Of a stretch of DNA of 54,058 nucleotides, positions 24,988-34,230 are shown piece after piece. The notes below the pieces were generated by a model. That model saw only the letters and a list, made by a program, of their open reading frames with translations, had not been told where the DNA came from and searched no databases. The translations under genes and the position numbers were made by a program. The number at the start of each line of letters is the position of its first letter. Position 1 is the stretch's first letter. This stretch comes from Hyphomicrobiales bacterium. GTDB taxonomy: Bacteria > Pseudomonadota > Alphaproteobacteria > Rhizobiales > Xanthobacteraceae. Location of the stretch: NCBI GenBank assembly GCA_021730985.1, contig JAKFYI010000049.1, forward strand, positions 1 to 54,058. The letters run 5' to 3'.

Positions 24988-27687
24988 ATGATGAAAGTTG
25001 TCGTAGTCGAATCGCCTGCCAAGGCGAAGACGATCAACAAGTATCTTGGCTCGGGCTACGAGGTCCTGGCGTCGTTTGGCCATGTCCGCGACCTGCCCGC
25101 CAAGGACGGATCGGTCGATCCCGACAACGATTTCAAGATGCTCTGGGAGGTCGACGACAAGTCCCAGAAGCGCCTGAACGACATCGCCCGCGCCATGAAG
25201 GATGCCGACGGCCTGATCCTCGCGACCGACCCGGACCGCGAGGGCGAGGCCATCTCCTGGCACGTCCTGGAGGTGCTGAAGCAGAAGAACGCGCTGAAGA
25301 AGCAGACCGTCGAGCGCGTCGTGTTCAACGCCATCACCAAGCAGTCGGTGATGGAGGCGATGAAGCATCCGCGCCAGATCGACGGCGCGCTGGTCGATGC
25401 CTATCTGGCGCGCCGCGCGCTCGACTATCTGGTCGGCTTCACCCTCTCGCCGGTGCTGTGGCGGAAACTGCCTGGCGCGCGTTCGGCCGGCCGGGTGCAG
25501 TCGGTGGCGCTGCGGCTGGTCAGCGACCGCGAGTTGGAGATCGAGAAATTCGTTGCCCGCGAATACTGGTCGCTGGTCGCCAAGCTTGCGACGCCGCGCA
25601 ACGAGAACTTCGAGGCGCGGCTGGTCGGCGCCGACGGCGAGAAGATTACGCGGCTCGACATCGGGTCGGGCGAGAAGGCCGAGGACTTCAAGCGCGCGCT
25701 CGACAGCGCGAACTTCGTCGTCAACTCGGTCGAGGCCAAGCCCGCCCGGCGCAATCCCTATCCGCCGTTCATGACCTCGACGCTGCAGCAGGAGGCCAGC
25801 CGCAAGTTCGGCCTGGCGCCCGCGCACACCATGCGCATCGCGCAGCGGCTCTACGAAGGCATCGACATCGGCGGCGAGACCGTGGGCCTCATCACCTACA
25901 TGCGAACCGACGGCGTCGATATCGCCCCGGAGGCGATCGTATCCGCCCGCAAGGTGATCGAGAGCGACTACGGCCGCCAGTACGTCCCCTCCTCGCCGCG
26001 CAAGTACCAGACCAAGGCGAAGAACGCACAGGAGGCCCACGAGGCAATCCGTCCGACCGACCTCGAACGCAGGCCGTCCGAGGTCAAGAAGCTGCTCGAA
26101 CCGGATCAGGCCAAGGTCTACGAACTGATCTGGCTGCGCACCATCGCGAGCCAGATGGAATCCGCCGAGCTCGAACGCACCACAGTGGACATCACCGCCA
26201 AGGCCTCCGGCCGCAATCTGGAACTGCGCGCCACTGGCACGGTGGTGAAGTTCGACGGCTTCCTCACGCTCTACACCGAGGACCAGGACGACAAGGCCGA
26301 CGAGGACGATGCCAACCGGCTGCCGCAGATGGCAACCGGCGAAGCGCTCAAGCGCCAGGAAATCCAGGCCACCCAGCATTTCACCGAGCCGCCGCCGCGC
26401 TATTCGGAAGCCTCTCTGGTCAAGCGCATGGAAGAGCTCGGCATCGGCCGGCCCTCGACCTACGCCTCGATCCTGCAGGTGCTGAAGGACCGCGGCTACG
26501 TGCGGATCGACAAGAAGCGCCTCATTCCCGAGGACAAGGGGCGCGTGCTAACCGCGTTTCTGGAGAACTTCTTCGCCCGTTATGTCGAGTACGACTTCAC
26601 GGCATCGCTGGAGGAGCAACTCGACAAGGTCTCCAACAACGAGATGCCGTGGCGCGACCTTCTGCGGGACTTCTGGACCGGATTCATCGGGGCCGTCGCC
26701 GACATCAAGGAGCTGCGCATCACCCAGGTGATCGACGCGCTCGACGAGATGCTGGCGCCGCACCTGTTCCCGCCCAGCAAGGACGGCACCGACCCGCGCA
26801 AGTGCCCGAACTGCGACAACGGACGGATCGGACTGAAACTCGGCCGGTTCGGCGGCTTCGTCGGCTGCTCCAACTATCCGGAATGCAAGTTCACCCGCCA
26901 GCTCACCGTCGGCGCCGACGGCCAGGGCGCCGGCATGCGCAAGCTCGGCGAAGACCCGGACACCGGCCTCGAAGTCACCGTGCGCGGCGGCCGGTTCGGC
27001 AGCTATCTGCAGCTCGGCGAGCCGACCAAAGATGCCGACGGCGAGACCGTAAAGCCCAAGCGCGCCAGCCTGCCGAAGGGCGTGCCTCAAGATGAGGTGA
27101 CGCTGGAGCAGGCGCTGAAGCTGCTGTCGCTGCCGCGCGAGATCGGCAAGAGCCCGGAGGACGGCGAACCGATCATCGCCGGTATCGGCCGGTTCGGATC
27201 CTACGTGAAGCACAACAAGATTTACGCCAATCTCGACGCCGGCGAGGACGTCACCAGCGTCGGGCTCAACCGCGCCATCACGCTGATCGCCGAGAAGATC
27301 GCCAACCCCGGCAAGGGCCGCCGGTTCGGCGCCGATCCCGGCAAAGTGCTGGGCGAGCATCCGCAGAAGGGCGGCCCGGTCACCGTCAAAAACGGCCGCT
27401 ACGGGCCTTACGTCGCCAACAACGGCGTCAACGCCACGCTGCCGAGCGACAAGACGGTGGACACGATCACGCTCGACGAGGCGATCGTGCTGCTGGATGC
27501 CCGCGCCGAGCGCACCGGCGGCGCGCCGACGTCGCGCCGCAAGCGTCCCGCGCGCAAAGAACCGCCGAAGAAGGCTGCTCCCAGCAAGGCACCGGAGAAG
27601 GCCAAGAAGCGCGCGTCTGCCGGCGGCGCCAAGCCCAAAGCCGCGCCAAAGGCGCCGCGCAAGGCAAAGGCCGAAGCCGCGGAGTGA
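24988..27687 (+). CDS. topA: DNA topoisomerase I
   Basis: A 899-residue type IA topoisomerase that relaxes negative supercoils. The Toprim domain starts at once (MKVVVVESPAKAKTINKYLG, with Glu near residue 9 and the D-x-D-R-E-G-E acidic motif at 81-87). The catalytic Tyr is residue 304 in GLITYMRTDGVDI. The 26.8-27.4 kb part has one four-Cys zinc finger (CPNCDNGRIG, then GCSNYPECKF), followed by Toprim_Crpt-type repeats with GRFGSYLQLG, GRFGSYVKHN and GRYGPYVANN. A strongly basic Lys/Ala/Pro tail ends the protein. It starts at ATG-ATG at 24988; a TTG two codons earlier is less likely. Confidence 0.97.
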   Translation: MMKVVVVESPAKAKTINKYLGSGYEVLASFGHVRDLPAKDGSVDPDNDFKMLWEVDDKSQKRLNDIARAMKDADGLILATDPDREGEAISWHVLEVLKQKNALKKQTVERVVFNAITKQSVMEAMKHPRQIDGALVDAYLARRALDYLVGFTLSPVLWRKLPGARSAGRVQSVALRLVSDRELEIEKFVAREYWSLVAKLATPRNENFEARLVGADGEKITRLDIGSGEKAEDFKRALDSANFVVNSVEAKPARRNPYPPFMTSTLQQEASRKFGLAPAHTMRIAQRLYEGIDIGGETVGLITYMRTDGVDIAPEAIVSARKVIESDYGRQYVPSSPRKYQTKAKNAQEAHEAIRPTDLERRPSEVKKLLEPDQAKVYELIWLRTIASQMESAELERTTVDITAKASGRNLELRATGTVVKFDGFLTLYTEDQDDKADEDDANRLPQMATGEALKRQEIQATQHFTEPPPRYSEASLVKRMEELGIGRPSTYASILQVLKDRGYVRIDKKRLIPEDKGRVLTAFLENFFARYVEYDFTASLEEQLDKVSNNEMPWRDLLRDFWTGFIGAVADIKELRITQVIDALDEMLAPHLFPPSKDGTDPRKCPNCDNGRIGLKLGRFGGFVGCSNYPECKFTRQLTVGADGQGAGMRKLGEDPDTGLEVTVRGGRFGSYLQLGEPTKDADGETVKPKRASLPKGVPQDEVTLEQALKLLSLPREIGKSPEDGEPIIAGIGRFGSYVKHNKIYANLDAGEDVTSVGLNRAITLIAEKIANPGKGRRFGADPGKVLGEHPQKGGPVTVKNGRYGPYVANNGVNATLPSDKTVDTITLDEAIVLLDARAERTGGAPTSRRKRPARKEPPKKAAPSKAPEKAKKRASAGGAKPKAAPKAPRKAKAEAAE

Positions 27688-27770
27688 TCTGCCGGGCGAT
27701 TGGCTGGCAAATCGCCGGTGCAGTCCTTAACTTATGAGGCAAGCGCGCACTCGCGCTTGCAGGTATTTCC

Positions 27771-30062
27771 TTGGCGAAACCCCCAAAGCAGCCCGCGGCC
27801 TTTCCTTCGAAGGAACAAATCCTCGCCTTCATCGGCGACCGGCCGGGCAAGGCGACCGTCCGCGAGATCGCGCGCGCCTTCAACCTCAAGAACGACCGCC
27901 GCGCCGAGTTGAAACGCGTGCTGCGGGAAATGTCCGGCGAAGGCCAGGTCGAGAGCAGCCGCCGCAAATTGCACCAGCCCGGCACCCTGCCCTCGATCAC
28001 GCTGGCCGACATCGTGACGCGCGACGCCGATGGCGAGTTCATCGCAAGCCCCGCCGAATGGGACGAGGCGCATGGACCGGCGCCCAAGATCCGCATCCTG
28101 TCGCGGCGAGCCAAGCCGGGCGAAAGCGGCGGCATCGGCGACCGTGCGCTTCTACGCGTCGAGCCGATCGACGACGCGGACGCACAGTACAGCGGCCGCA
28201 TCATCAAGGTGATCGACCACGCCAAGGAGCGAGTGCTCGGCATCTATCGCTCGCTGCCCAGCGGCGGCGGACGGCTGGTGCCGGTCGACAAGAAACAGAT
28301 CGGCAAGGAACTCTCGATCCCGGCGGGTCAAAGCAAGGACGCCCAGGATGGCGACCTGATTGCGGTCAGCGTGCAGCGCCAGGGCCGCTTCGGGCTGGCG
28401 GTGGCGCGCGTCGAGGAGAAGCTCGGCTCGATCAAGAGCGAACGCGCGGTCAGCCTGATCGCGATCCACGGCCACGAAATCCCACATGTGTTCCCGCAGG
28501 CCGTGCTGGCCGAGGCGGAAGCGGCGAAACCCGCAGCGGTTACAGGCCGCGAGGACTGGCGCGACCTGCCGCTTGTCACCATCGATCCGGCCGACGCCAA
28601 GGATCACGACGACGCGGTCCACGCGGCGCCCGATCCCGACAAATCTAATCCGGGTGGCACTGTCCTCACCGTCGCCATCGCCGACGTGGCGCACTATGTG
28701 CGGCCAGGCTCGGCGCTCGACCGCGAAGCGCTGCTGCGCGGCAACTCGGTCTATTTCCCGGATCGCGTCGTGCCGATGCTGCCCGAGCGCATCTCCAACG
28801 ATCTGTGCTCGCTGCGCCCCAACGAGGATCGCGCGGCGCTCGCGGTGCGGATGATCGTCGGCGCCGACGGCCGCAAACGCTCGCACACGTTCCATCGCGT
28901 GCTGATGCGCTCGGCGGCGAAACTGCATTACGCGCAGGCGCAGGCCGCCGTCGATGGCCGCCCGGACGACACCACGCGTCCCCTGCTCGATGGCGTGCTC
29001 AAGCCGCTGTACGACGCCTACGCCGCGCTCAAGCGCGCGCGCCAAGCGCGGCATCCGCTCGACCTGGACCTGCCGGAGCGGAAAATCCTGCTCAAACCGG
29101 ACGGCACGGTGGATCGCGTAATCTCGCCCGAGCGGCTCGATGCGCACCGCTTGATCGAGGAATTCATGATCCTCGCCAACGTCGCGGCCGCCGAAAGCTC
29201 CGAGCGCGCCAAGGTGCCGCTGATCTACCGGGTGCACGACGAGCCGTCGCTGGAGAAGGTCGAGGCGCTGCGCACGTTCCTTGAGACGCTGCACATCTCG
29301 CTGCCCAAGGGCGGCGTGATGCGCGGCGAGCAATTCAACCACATCCTCGCCAAGGTGAAGGGCGGCGACGTCGAAACGCTGGTCAACGAAATCGTGCTGC
29401 GCACCCAATCGCAGGCCGAGTACGCCGCTGAGAACTACGGCCACTTCGGGCTGAACCTGCGCCGCTACGCGCATTTCACCTCGCCGATCCGCCGCTACGC
29501 CGACCTGGTGGTGCACCGCGCCCTGATCCGGGCGTTCAATCTCGGCAGTGATGGGTTGCCCAACAACCAGGACATGGCGGCGCTGGGTGAAATCTCGGCG
29601 CAGATCTCGGCCGCCGAGCGGCGCGCCATGAAGGCCGAGCGCGAAACCAACGACCGGCTGATCGCGCATCACCTCGCCGACCGCATCGGCGCCACGTTCG
29701 AGGGCCGTATTTCCGGCGTGACGCGGGCCGGCCTGTTCGTCAAACTCGACGGCACCGGCGCCGATGGCTTCATCCCCGCGCGCACCATCGGCGACGAGTT
29801 TTTCCGTTACGAGGAAGCAATGCACGCCATGATTGGGAATCGTAGCGGTGAAACCCACCGGCTCGGCTACCGCGTGACCGTGAAGCTGGTCGAGGCAGCG
29901 CCCGTGGCCGGCGCGCTGCGGTTCGAGCTGCTGTCGGAAGGCCGCATCACCGGAGGCGCATCGCGAAGCACGGCGGCACGGCCACGTCCGAATGCGCCGC
30001 GCCCGTTCCGCAACGAGCCGCCGCACCGCCAGAGCCGGCACAAGCGTGGAAAGCGGCGATGA
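27771..30062 (+). CDS. rnr: Ribonuclease R
   Basis: A 763-residue 3'-5' exoribonuclease that degrades structured RNA. Domains in order: N-terminal winged helix (SKEQILAFIGDRPGKATVRE, about 13-60), cold-shock OB folds (about 75-230), the RNB catalytic domain starting VTIDPADAKDHDDAVHAAPD with the metal-binding Asp cluster near 265, FTSPIRRYADLVVHRAL near 570, and an S1 domain (ATFEGRISGVTRAGLFVKLD). A basic tail HRQSRHKRGKRR ends it. The start codon is TTG at 27771, after AGG at suitable distance; no ATG is close. The stop overlaps the NUDIX gene start (ATGA). Confidence 0.96.
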   Translation: MAKPPKQPAAFPSKEQILAFIGDRPGKATVREIARAFNLKNDRRAELKRVLREMSGEGQVESSRRKLHQPGTLPSITLADIVTRDADGEFIASPAEWDEAHGPAPKIRILSRRAKPGESGGIGDRALLRVEPIDDADAQYSGRIIKVIDHAKERVLGIYRSLPSGGGRLVPVDKKQIGKELSIPAGQSKDAQDGDLIAVSVQRQGRFGLAVARVEEKLGSIKSERAVSLIAIHGHEIPHVFPQAVLAEAEAAKPAAVTGREDWRDLPLVTIDPADAKDHDDAVHAAPDPDKSNPGGTVLTVAIADVAHYVRPGSALDREALLRGNSVYFPDRVVPMLPERISNDLCSLRPNEDRAALAVRMIVGADGRKRSHTFHRVLMRSAAKLHYAQAQAAVDGRPDDTTRPLLDGVLKPLYDAYAALKRARQARHPLDLDLPERKILLKPDGTVDRVISPERLDAHRLIEEFMILANVAAAESSERAKVPLIYRVHDEPSLEKVEALRTFLETLHISLPKGGVMRGEQFNHILAKVKGGDVETLVNEIVLRTQSQAEYAAENYGHFGLNLRRYAHFTSPIRRYADLVVHRALIRAFNLGSDGLPNNQDMAALGEISAQISAAERRAMKAERETNDRLIAHHLADRIGATFEGRISGVTRAGLFVKLDGTGADGFIPARTIGDEFFRYEEAMHAMIGNRSGETHRLGYRVTVKLVEAAPVAGALRFELLSEGRITGGASRSTAARPRPNAPRPFRNEPPHRQSRHKRGKRR

Positions 30063-30787
30063 CCGATCTCACCGCACGCTTCGCCAAGGAAGCACCGAGC
30101 GGCCATCCCAACGTGCAGCCGCGCGATGCCGCGACCTTGATCCTGCTCGACCGCAGCGGCGCTGTCCCCAAGGTGCTGATGGGCCGCCGCCATCACGGTC
30201 ATGTGTTCCTGCCCGGCCGGTTCGTGTTCCCTGGCGGCGCGATCGACAAGCAGGACCGTGTGATGGCCGCAGGCACCCCGCTCGACCCGCGCGCTGAGGC
30301 GAAGCTGATGCGCCACGTCAAGCGGCCGACGCCCGCCAAGGCACGGGCGCTGGCGATGACCGCGATCCGCGAGACATTCGAGGAAACCGGGCTGCTGCTC
30401 GGCACGCGGCGCGATGAGGCGCCCCGCGCGCCATCCGGGCCCTGGTCCGCGTTCGCCGAGCACCGCATTCATCCCGACCTGAGCGGCATCCATTTCATCG
30501 CCCGCGCCATCACCCCGCCGGGCCGCTCGCGGCGCTACGACACCCGATTCTTCACCGCCGACGCGACCGCGATCGCCCACCGCACCGAAGGCGTGATCGG
30601 CCCCGAGGCCGAACTGGTGGAACTGGTCTGGCTGCCGCTCGACGAGACCAAGCGGCTGGAGCTGATGGCCATCACCGAAATGGTGCTGGAAACGCTGAAC
30701 GAGCAGATCGCGGCCGGGTTCAGCCACGATCTGCCGGTGCCGTTCTACCGGATGCTGCACGGCAAGCGGATCCGGGAAATGCTCTGA
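30059..30787 (+). CDS. NUDIX hydrolase
   Basis: A 242-residue protein. A beta strand RDAATLILLDRSGAVPKVLM, then GRRHHGHVFLPGRFVFPGGA, leads into the NUDIX box RALAMTAIRETFEETGLLLG, where the REtfEETG metal-binding core is intact and only the leading Gly is missing. C-terminal helices contain EAELVELVWLPLDETKRLEL. Family: pyrophosphohydrolases acting on nucleotide or CoA derivatives; the substrate cannot be called. It is coupled to rnr by a 4-base overlap and is followed by rpmG 70 bases later. Confidence 0.88.
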   Translation: MTDLTARFAKEAPSGHPNVQPRDAATLILLDRSGAVPKVLMGRRHHGHVFLPGRFVFPGGAIDKQDRVMAAGTPLDPRAEAKLMRHVKRPTPAKARALAMTAIRETFEETGLLLGTRRDEAPRAPSGPWSAFAEHRIHPDLSGIHFIARAITPPGRSRRYDTRFFTADATAIAHRTEGVIGPEAELVELVWLPLDETKRLELMAITEMVLETLNEQIAAGFSHDLPVPFYRMLHGKRIREML

Positions 30788-30857
30788 CCGGCTTTCTTGA
30801 CATTGCCGGGCGGGGCATTAGGTTGCCCGCCAACACGATTAAAACCTGAGGTTTTCC

Positions 30858-31025
30858 ATGGCCAAGGCGGTCACCACCAAGATCAAGCTGATGTCGAGCG
30901 CCGACACCGGCTACTACTACGTCACCAAGAAGAACTCGCGCACCATGACCGACAAGCTGGTCATGAAGAAGTACGATCCGATCGCGAAGAAGCACGTCGA
31001 GTTCCGCGAGACCAAGATCAAGTAA
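30858..31025 (+). CDS. rpmG: 50S ribosomal protein L33
   Basis: A 55-residue protein: [20 protein letters not shown], then [20 protein letters not shown] and [15 protein letters not shown]. It is the zinc-free (Cys-minus) type of L33, of normal length, located in the large subunit near the E site. An intrinsic terminator follows 25 bases after the stop. The rnr-NUDIX-rpmG order is familiar from Bradyrhizobium relatives, in which a DUF983 gene is often also present; it is absent here. Confidence 0.97.
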   Translation: MAKAVTTKIKLMSSADTGYYYVTKKNSRTMTDKLVMKKYDPIAKKHVEFRETKIK

Positions 31026-31050
31026 TCGTCCGGCTTGCGCTGAAACGGCA

Positions 31051-31076
31051 AAGGGCGCCCCACGGGGCGCCCTTTT
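31051..31076 (+). terminator. Intrinsic terminator after rpmG
   Basis: AAGGGCGCCC (31051-31060) and GGGCGCCCTT (31065-31074) form a GC-rich stem with a CACG loop, followed by further T. It is well placed to end the rnr-NUDIX-rpmG transcript. Confidence 0.88.
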
Positions 31077-31153
31077 GCATGTTCGGGTCTTGCATGTTCG
31101 CGTGGTCTTGATCGTAGCGCCGTTCGGCGCGGCTCACCTGTTTTCTTTTTAGG

Positions 31154-31347
31154 AAAAAAGGTGGCCGGCCGGGAGCGATGTCATGAGGAGGCCACTCGCA
31201 TCACTCCCGGCGCGGCCGAACCCTACAGTCTCAGGAGATGCGGCGGACCTGAGGGGCCGTAGGGTTGTCTTTCGGAAGTGGTCGCCTCGACTCCGACTGG
31301 CTCGTCGGTCCCGATCGGTGGGTTAGTCGTTGCAGCCGCCCCCTTTG
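31154..31347 (-). ncRNA. Candidate structured small RNA with intrinsic terminator
   Basis: On the minus strand two strong hairpins lie in series. The first pairs AACCCTAC with GTAGGGTT (plus coordinates 31219-31226 and 31259-31266) and inside it CTCAGG with CCTGAG (31230-31235, 31248-31253). The second pairs 31163-31175 with 31204-31217 (13 bp, one bulge) and is followed by ACCTTTTTT, a textbook terminator tail. A further CCGAC/GTCGG hairpin lies upstream (31292-31307). TTGCAT and TAGGTT 16 bases apart on the minus strand (about 31357-31384) could be its promoter. There is no open frame and no downstream gene on that strand. No signature of tmRNA, RNase P or SRP RNA is present; 6S RNA cannot be excluded. 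Confidence 0.55.
31163..31217 (-). terminator. Terminator hairpin of the candidate small RNA
   Basis: GGCCG+GCCGGGAG (31163-31175) pairs with CTCCCGGC+CGGCC (31204-31217, G31212 bulged). An inner GATG/CATC pair extends it. The minus-strand tail is ACCTTTTTT. No U-tract exists on the plus side, so direction is clear. Confidence 0.7.
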
Positions 31348-31380
31348 TGTTTTCAACCTACAGCGCGCCGCGATGAATGC

Positions 31381-31642
31381 AATTTTATAAACGCCGTTCA
31401 CCGTGTTGTTCGCACGTCAACCTAAAGCGTTATGCTTAAGGCGGCGCGATTAACCAACAGCAGTGTGGGTTTGCGCTGATTTTCATTCGCAAAACGCGAC
31501 GTTCGGAGAGGCAACCGAACTCATTCAAAAAACGCGGCTACAGAAATTGCGGGCCGGTATCGCCGAGCGAAGACTTATTTTTTCACAGCAGACCGTTGAG
31601 GCCGCATCGTCGCAGCCGCTATGAAGCGCGCATTGACGGACG
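31381..31642. other. Intergenic region upstream of the glycosyltransferase
   Basis: No gene seen. It is AT-richer than the surroundings and contains a small GTTCGG/CCGAAC hairpin (31501-31520) and, near its left end, the presumed promoter of the minus-strand RNA. Confidence 0.4.
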
Positions 31643-31675
31643 GGTGACGCCACGCCTTGTCACGGCTGCGTCACC
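31643..31675 (+). other. Leader inverted repeat ahead of the glycosyltransferase
   Basis: GGTGACGC (31643-31650) and GCGTCACC (31668-31675) are perfect complements with a 17-base loop that itself contains GCC/GGC pairing. It ends 21 bases before the ATG at 31697, which has no clear Shine-Dalgarno, so it may influence translation or be an operator. Confidence 0.4.
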
Positions 31676-31696
31676 GAAACCGGCGACAATATCTGG

Positions 31697-32830
31697 ATGG
31701 ATTCGCTCATCGTTTCCGCCCAACTTTTCCTGGGCGTTTCGACGCTGCTTCACCTGTCCAGCATCATCGTCGCCGCGGTTCGCTTTCGCAGGCCTCGCGC
31801 CGCTATGCAGCCCGCGCTGATTGCGGCCGACGTGACAATCATCCGGCCGGTGTGCGGCATCGAGAACTGCATCGAACAGACGTTGCGCTCGACCTTCCAC
31901 CTCGACCACGCGCGATACGAGGTGTTGATCTGCGTGGCCAGTGCATCGGACCCTGTCATTCCGCTGGTCCGGCGGCTGATCGACGAACATCCCCACGTTC
32001 CGGCGCGCCTTCTGATCGGCAACGCCAGGATCGGCACCAATCCGAAGCTGAACAACATGGCCAAGGGCTGGGACGCCGCGGCCGGCGATTGGATCTTGAT
32101 GGCCGACAGCAACGTCCTCATGCCGCGCGACTACATCCAGCGCCTGCTGAGCGCGTGGCGTGCCGACACCGGGCTGGTTTGCTCGCCGCCGGTCGGATGC
32201 GCACCGCAAGGCCTGTGGGCGGAGATGGAATGCGCGATCCTCAACACCTACCAGGCGCGCTGGCAATGCTTCGCCGACAGCGCGGGCCACGGCTATGCGC
32301 AGGGCAAGACCATGCTCTGGAGGCGGGATTTTCTCGCCCGCGCGGGCGGGATCAAGTCGCTCGCGGCCGAAGTCGCGGAAGATGCCGCCGCGACAAAGCT
32401 GGTGCGCCGCGCTGGGCTCAAGGTGCAACTGGTGACACGGCCGTTCGAGCAGCCGCTTGGTTTCCGGCGCGCGCGGGACGTCTGGCGCCGTCAGATCCGC
32501 TGGGCGCGGCTGCGCCGCAGCACGTTTCCGGTTGTCTTCCTGCCGGAGCTTTTCGCGGGTGGGCTATTCCCTCTGGTGGCGTGCGCGCTGGTGGCCGCGG
32601 CCGCGGGATGGCCGGTGGCGCCCGCCGTCATCGCATTCGGCGCGGTCTGGTACGGCGCGGAGGCAGCGCTGGCCTATGTCGCGGGATGGCATCTCGCCGT
32701 TCGTTCACCCGCCATCTGGCTGCTGCGCGACCTCATGCTGCCGCTGATCTGGCTGACAAGCTGGGCCGGAAACAGCTTCGACTGGCGCGGCAACAGCATG
32801 CGCGTGGCAGGCAGCCAGCGATCCGCTTGA
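31697..32830 (+). CDS. Ceramide glucosyltransferase-like family 2/21 glycosyltransferase
   Basis: A 377-residue membrane glycosyltransferase. There is an N-terminal anchor (about 1-27), then a GT-A catalytic domain: VTIIRPVCGIENCIEQTLRS, first Asp in ASASDPV, second in LMADSNVLMP, third in EVAEDAAATKL, and the acceptor motif RRQIRWARLRR, which matches the D1-D2-D3-(Q/R)xxRW set of GT21 enzymes. C-terminal hydrophobic spans lie around 275-305 and 325-350. Related bacterial enzymes include HpnI of hopanoid synthesis and ceramide glucosyltransferases. No hpn genes are near, so the lipid acceptor is open. Confidence 0.85.
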   Translation: MDSLIVSAQLFLGVSTLLHLSSIIVAAVRFRRPRAAMQPALIAADVTIIRPVCGIENCIEQTLRSTFHLDHARYEVLICVASASDPVIPLVRRLIDEHPHVPARLLIGNARIGTNPKLNNMAKGWDAAAGDWILMADSNVLMPRDYIQRLLSAWRADTGLVCSPPVGCAPQGLWAEMECAILNTYQARWQCFADSAGHGYAQGKTMLWRRDFLARAGGIKSLAAEVAEDAAATKLVRRAGLKVQLVTRPFEQPLGFRRARDVWRRQIRWARLRRSTFPVVFLPELFAGGLFPLVACALVAAAAGWPVAPAVIAFGAVWYGAEAALAYVAGWHLAVRSPAIWLLRDLMLPLIWLTSWAGNSFDWRGNSMRVAGSQRSA

Positions 32831-32843
32831 GTGCAGCGACGCG

Positions 32844-34217
32844 TTACGCCGCGTCGGCGACCACACGGTTGCGCCCGTCGCGCTTGGCGCGATAGAGCGC
32901 CTGATCGGCGCGCTTGAGGATCGAGCCGGCATTGTCGTCGGCGGTATCGAGCGTGGCGATGCCGATCGAGATCGTCACCTCCAAAGCGCCGGCGCCCTGC
33001 TGGATCGGGAACGACTCCGACGCGATGCGCCGGCGCAGCCGTTCGGCCACGATGGCCGCCACCGCCATGTCGGTCTCCGGCATGATGATGACGAACTCCT
33101 CGCCGCCGTAGCGGCAGGCGAGATCGATGCCGCGAATGGATTTGCGGACCCGCACGGCGAATTCGCGCAGCACGTCGTCGCCCGCGTCGTGGCCGTGGTT
33201 GTCGTTGATCGACTTGAAGAAGTCGATGTCCAGCACCAGCGCGGTCAGCGGCTTGCCGCGCGCGGCGGCCTGCTCCACCAGCGAGGTCAGGTGGCTTTCC
33301 ATGTAGCGGCGGTTGAACAAGCCGGTCAGCGCGTCGGTGATCGCCATCTCGATCGACTGCTGAACGTTATCGCGCAACCGCTCGGTGTAGCGCTTCTTGC
33401 GGACCTGGGTGCGCGCGCGCGCCAGGATCTCGTTCTTGTCGATCGGGCGCATCAGGTAGTCGTTGATGCCGATCTCAAGGCCGCGCAGCATGCGCGCGTT
33501 GTCGTCGTTCTCGGAGATAGCGAGGATCGGCACGTTGCGGGTGCGCTCCAGCGAGCGGACCTGGCTGCACAGCCGCAGCCCGTCCACGTTCTCAAGCGCC
33601 AGCGAAACGATCAGCAGATCGTAGTTGCCTTCGGCGGCGTGAAACAGCGCCTCGCCCGGATTGGTCTCGATATCGACAGTGTGTTCGGTTCGCAGCATAC
33701 ACGCGATCCGCTCGGCGGACGACACGCGGTCATCGACGATCAGCACGCGGCCGCGGCGGCCGGCGTCGGCGATGGCTTCGTTCTCGGCATCTTGGATGCC
33801 GATTTCCTTGGAGGTGAGCGCGCGCATCCGCAACTCGTCGGTCATCATCTTGAGGCGCGCCAGCGAGCGCACGCGCGCGATCAGCGCGATGTCGGACACA
33901 GGCTTCGTGAGGAAGTCGTCGGCGCCGGCGTCGAGCCCGCGCACGCGGTCGGACGGGTGATCGAGCGCCGTCACCATCACCACCGGAATGTGGTGCGTCG
34001 CCGGATTGCTTTTGAGGCGGCGGCAAACCTCGAAGCCGTCCATGTCCGGCATCATGACGTCGAGCAGCACGATGTCGCATTCGGCCTTGGCGCAAATCGC
34101 CAGGGCCTCGGCGCCGTTCATCGCTGTCGAAACATCGAAATATTCAGCCGACAGACGCGCTTCCAGCAACTTCACGTTGGCGGGCACGTCGTCAACGACG
34201 AGGACGCGGGCAGTCAT
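32844..34217 (-). CDS. pleD: PleD-type response regulator with GGDEF output
   Basis: A 457-residue protein: first receiver (MTARVLVVDDVPANVKLLEA, acceptor Asp in IVLLDVMMPDMDGF, Lys in LTKPVSD), a second adaptor receiver (GRVLIVDDRVSSAERIACML, with its LLIVSLALENVD lacking an Asp at the acceptor position), then a diguanylate cyclase domain with active-site RYGGEEFVIIMPE. It synthesises cyclic-di-GMP upon phosphorylation and dimerisation; in Caulobacter PleD drives the swarmer-to-stalked transition. GTAGGGGGG lies immediately before the ATG at 34217. It is 13 bases downstream of divK, so they form an operon. Confidence 0.96.
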   Translation of the reverse strand: MTARVLVVDDVPANVKLLEARLSAEYFDVSTAMNGAEALAICAKAECDIVLLDVMMPDMDGFEVCRRLKSNPATHHIPVVMVTALDHPSDRVRGLDAGADDFLTKPVSDIALIARVRSLARLKMMTDELRMRALTSKEIGIQDAENEAIADAGRRGRVLIVDDRVSSAERIACMLRTEHTVDIETNPGEALFHAAEGNYDLLIVSLALENVDGLRLCSQVRSLERTRNVPILAISENDDNARMLRGLEIGINDYLMRPIDKNEILARARTQVRKKRYTERLRDNVQQSIEMAITDALTGLFNRRYMESHLTSLVEQAAARGKPLTALVLDIDFFKSINDNHGHDAGDDVLREFAVRVRKSIRGIDLACRYGGEEFVIIMPETDMAVAAIVAERLRRRIASESFPIQQGAGALEVTISIGIATLDTADDNAGSILKRADQALYRAKRDGRNRVVADAA

Positions 34218-34230
34218 CCCCCCTACTCCC

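Noticed and set aside
31154..31347. tmRNA, RNase P RNA, SRP RNA or riboswitch for the structured region near rpmG
   Set aside because: No tag peptide or TPsiC-like end, no RNase P core, no SRP tetraloop/GGAA-type core, and no downstream gene on that strand for a riboswitch.
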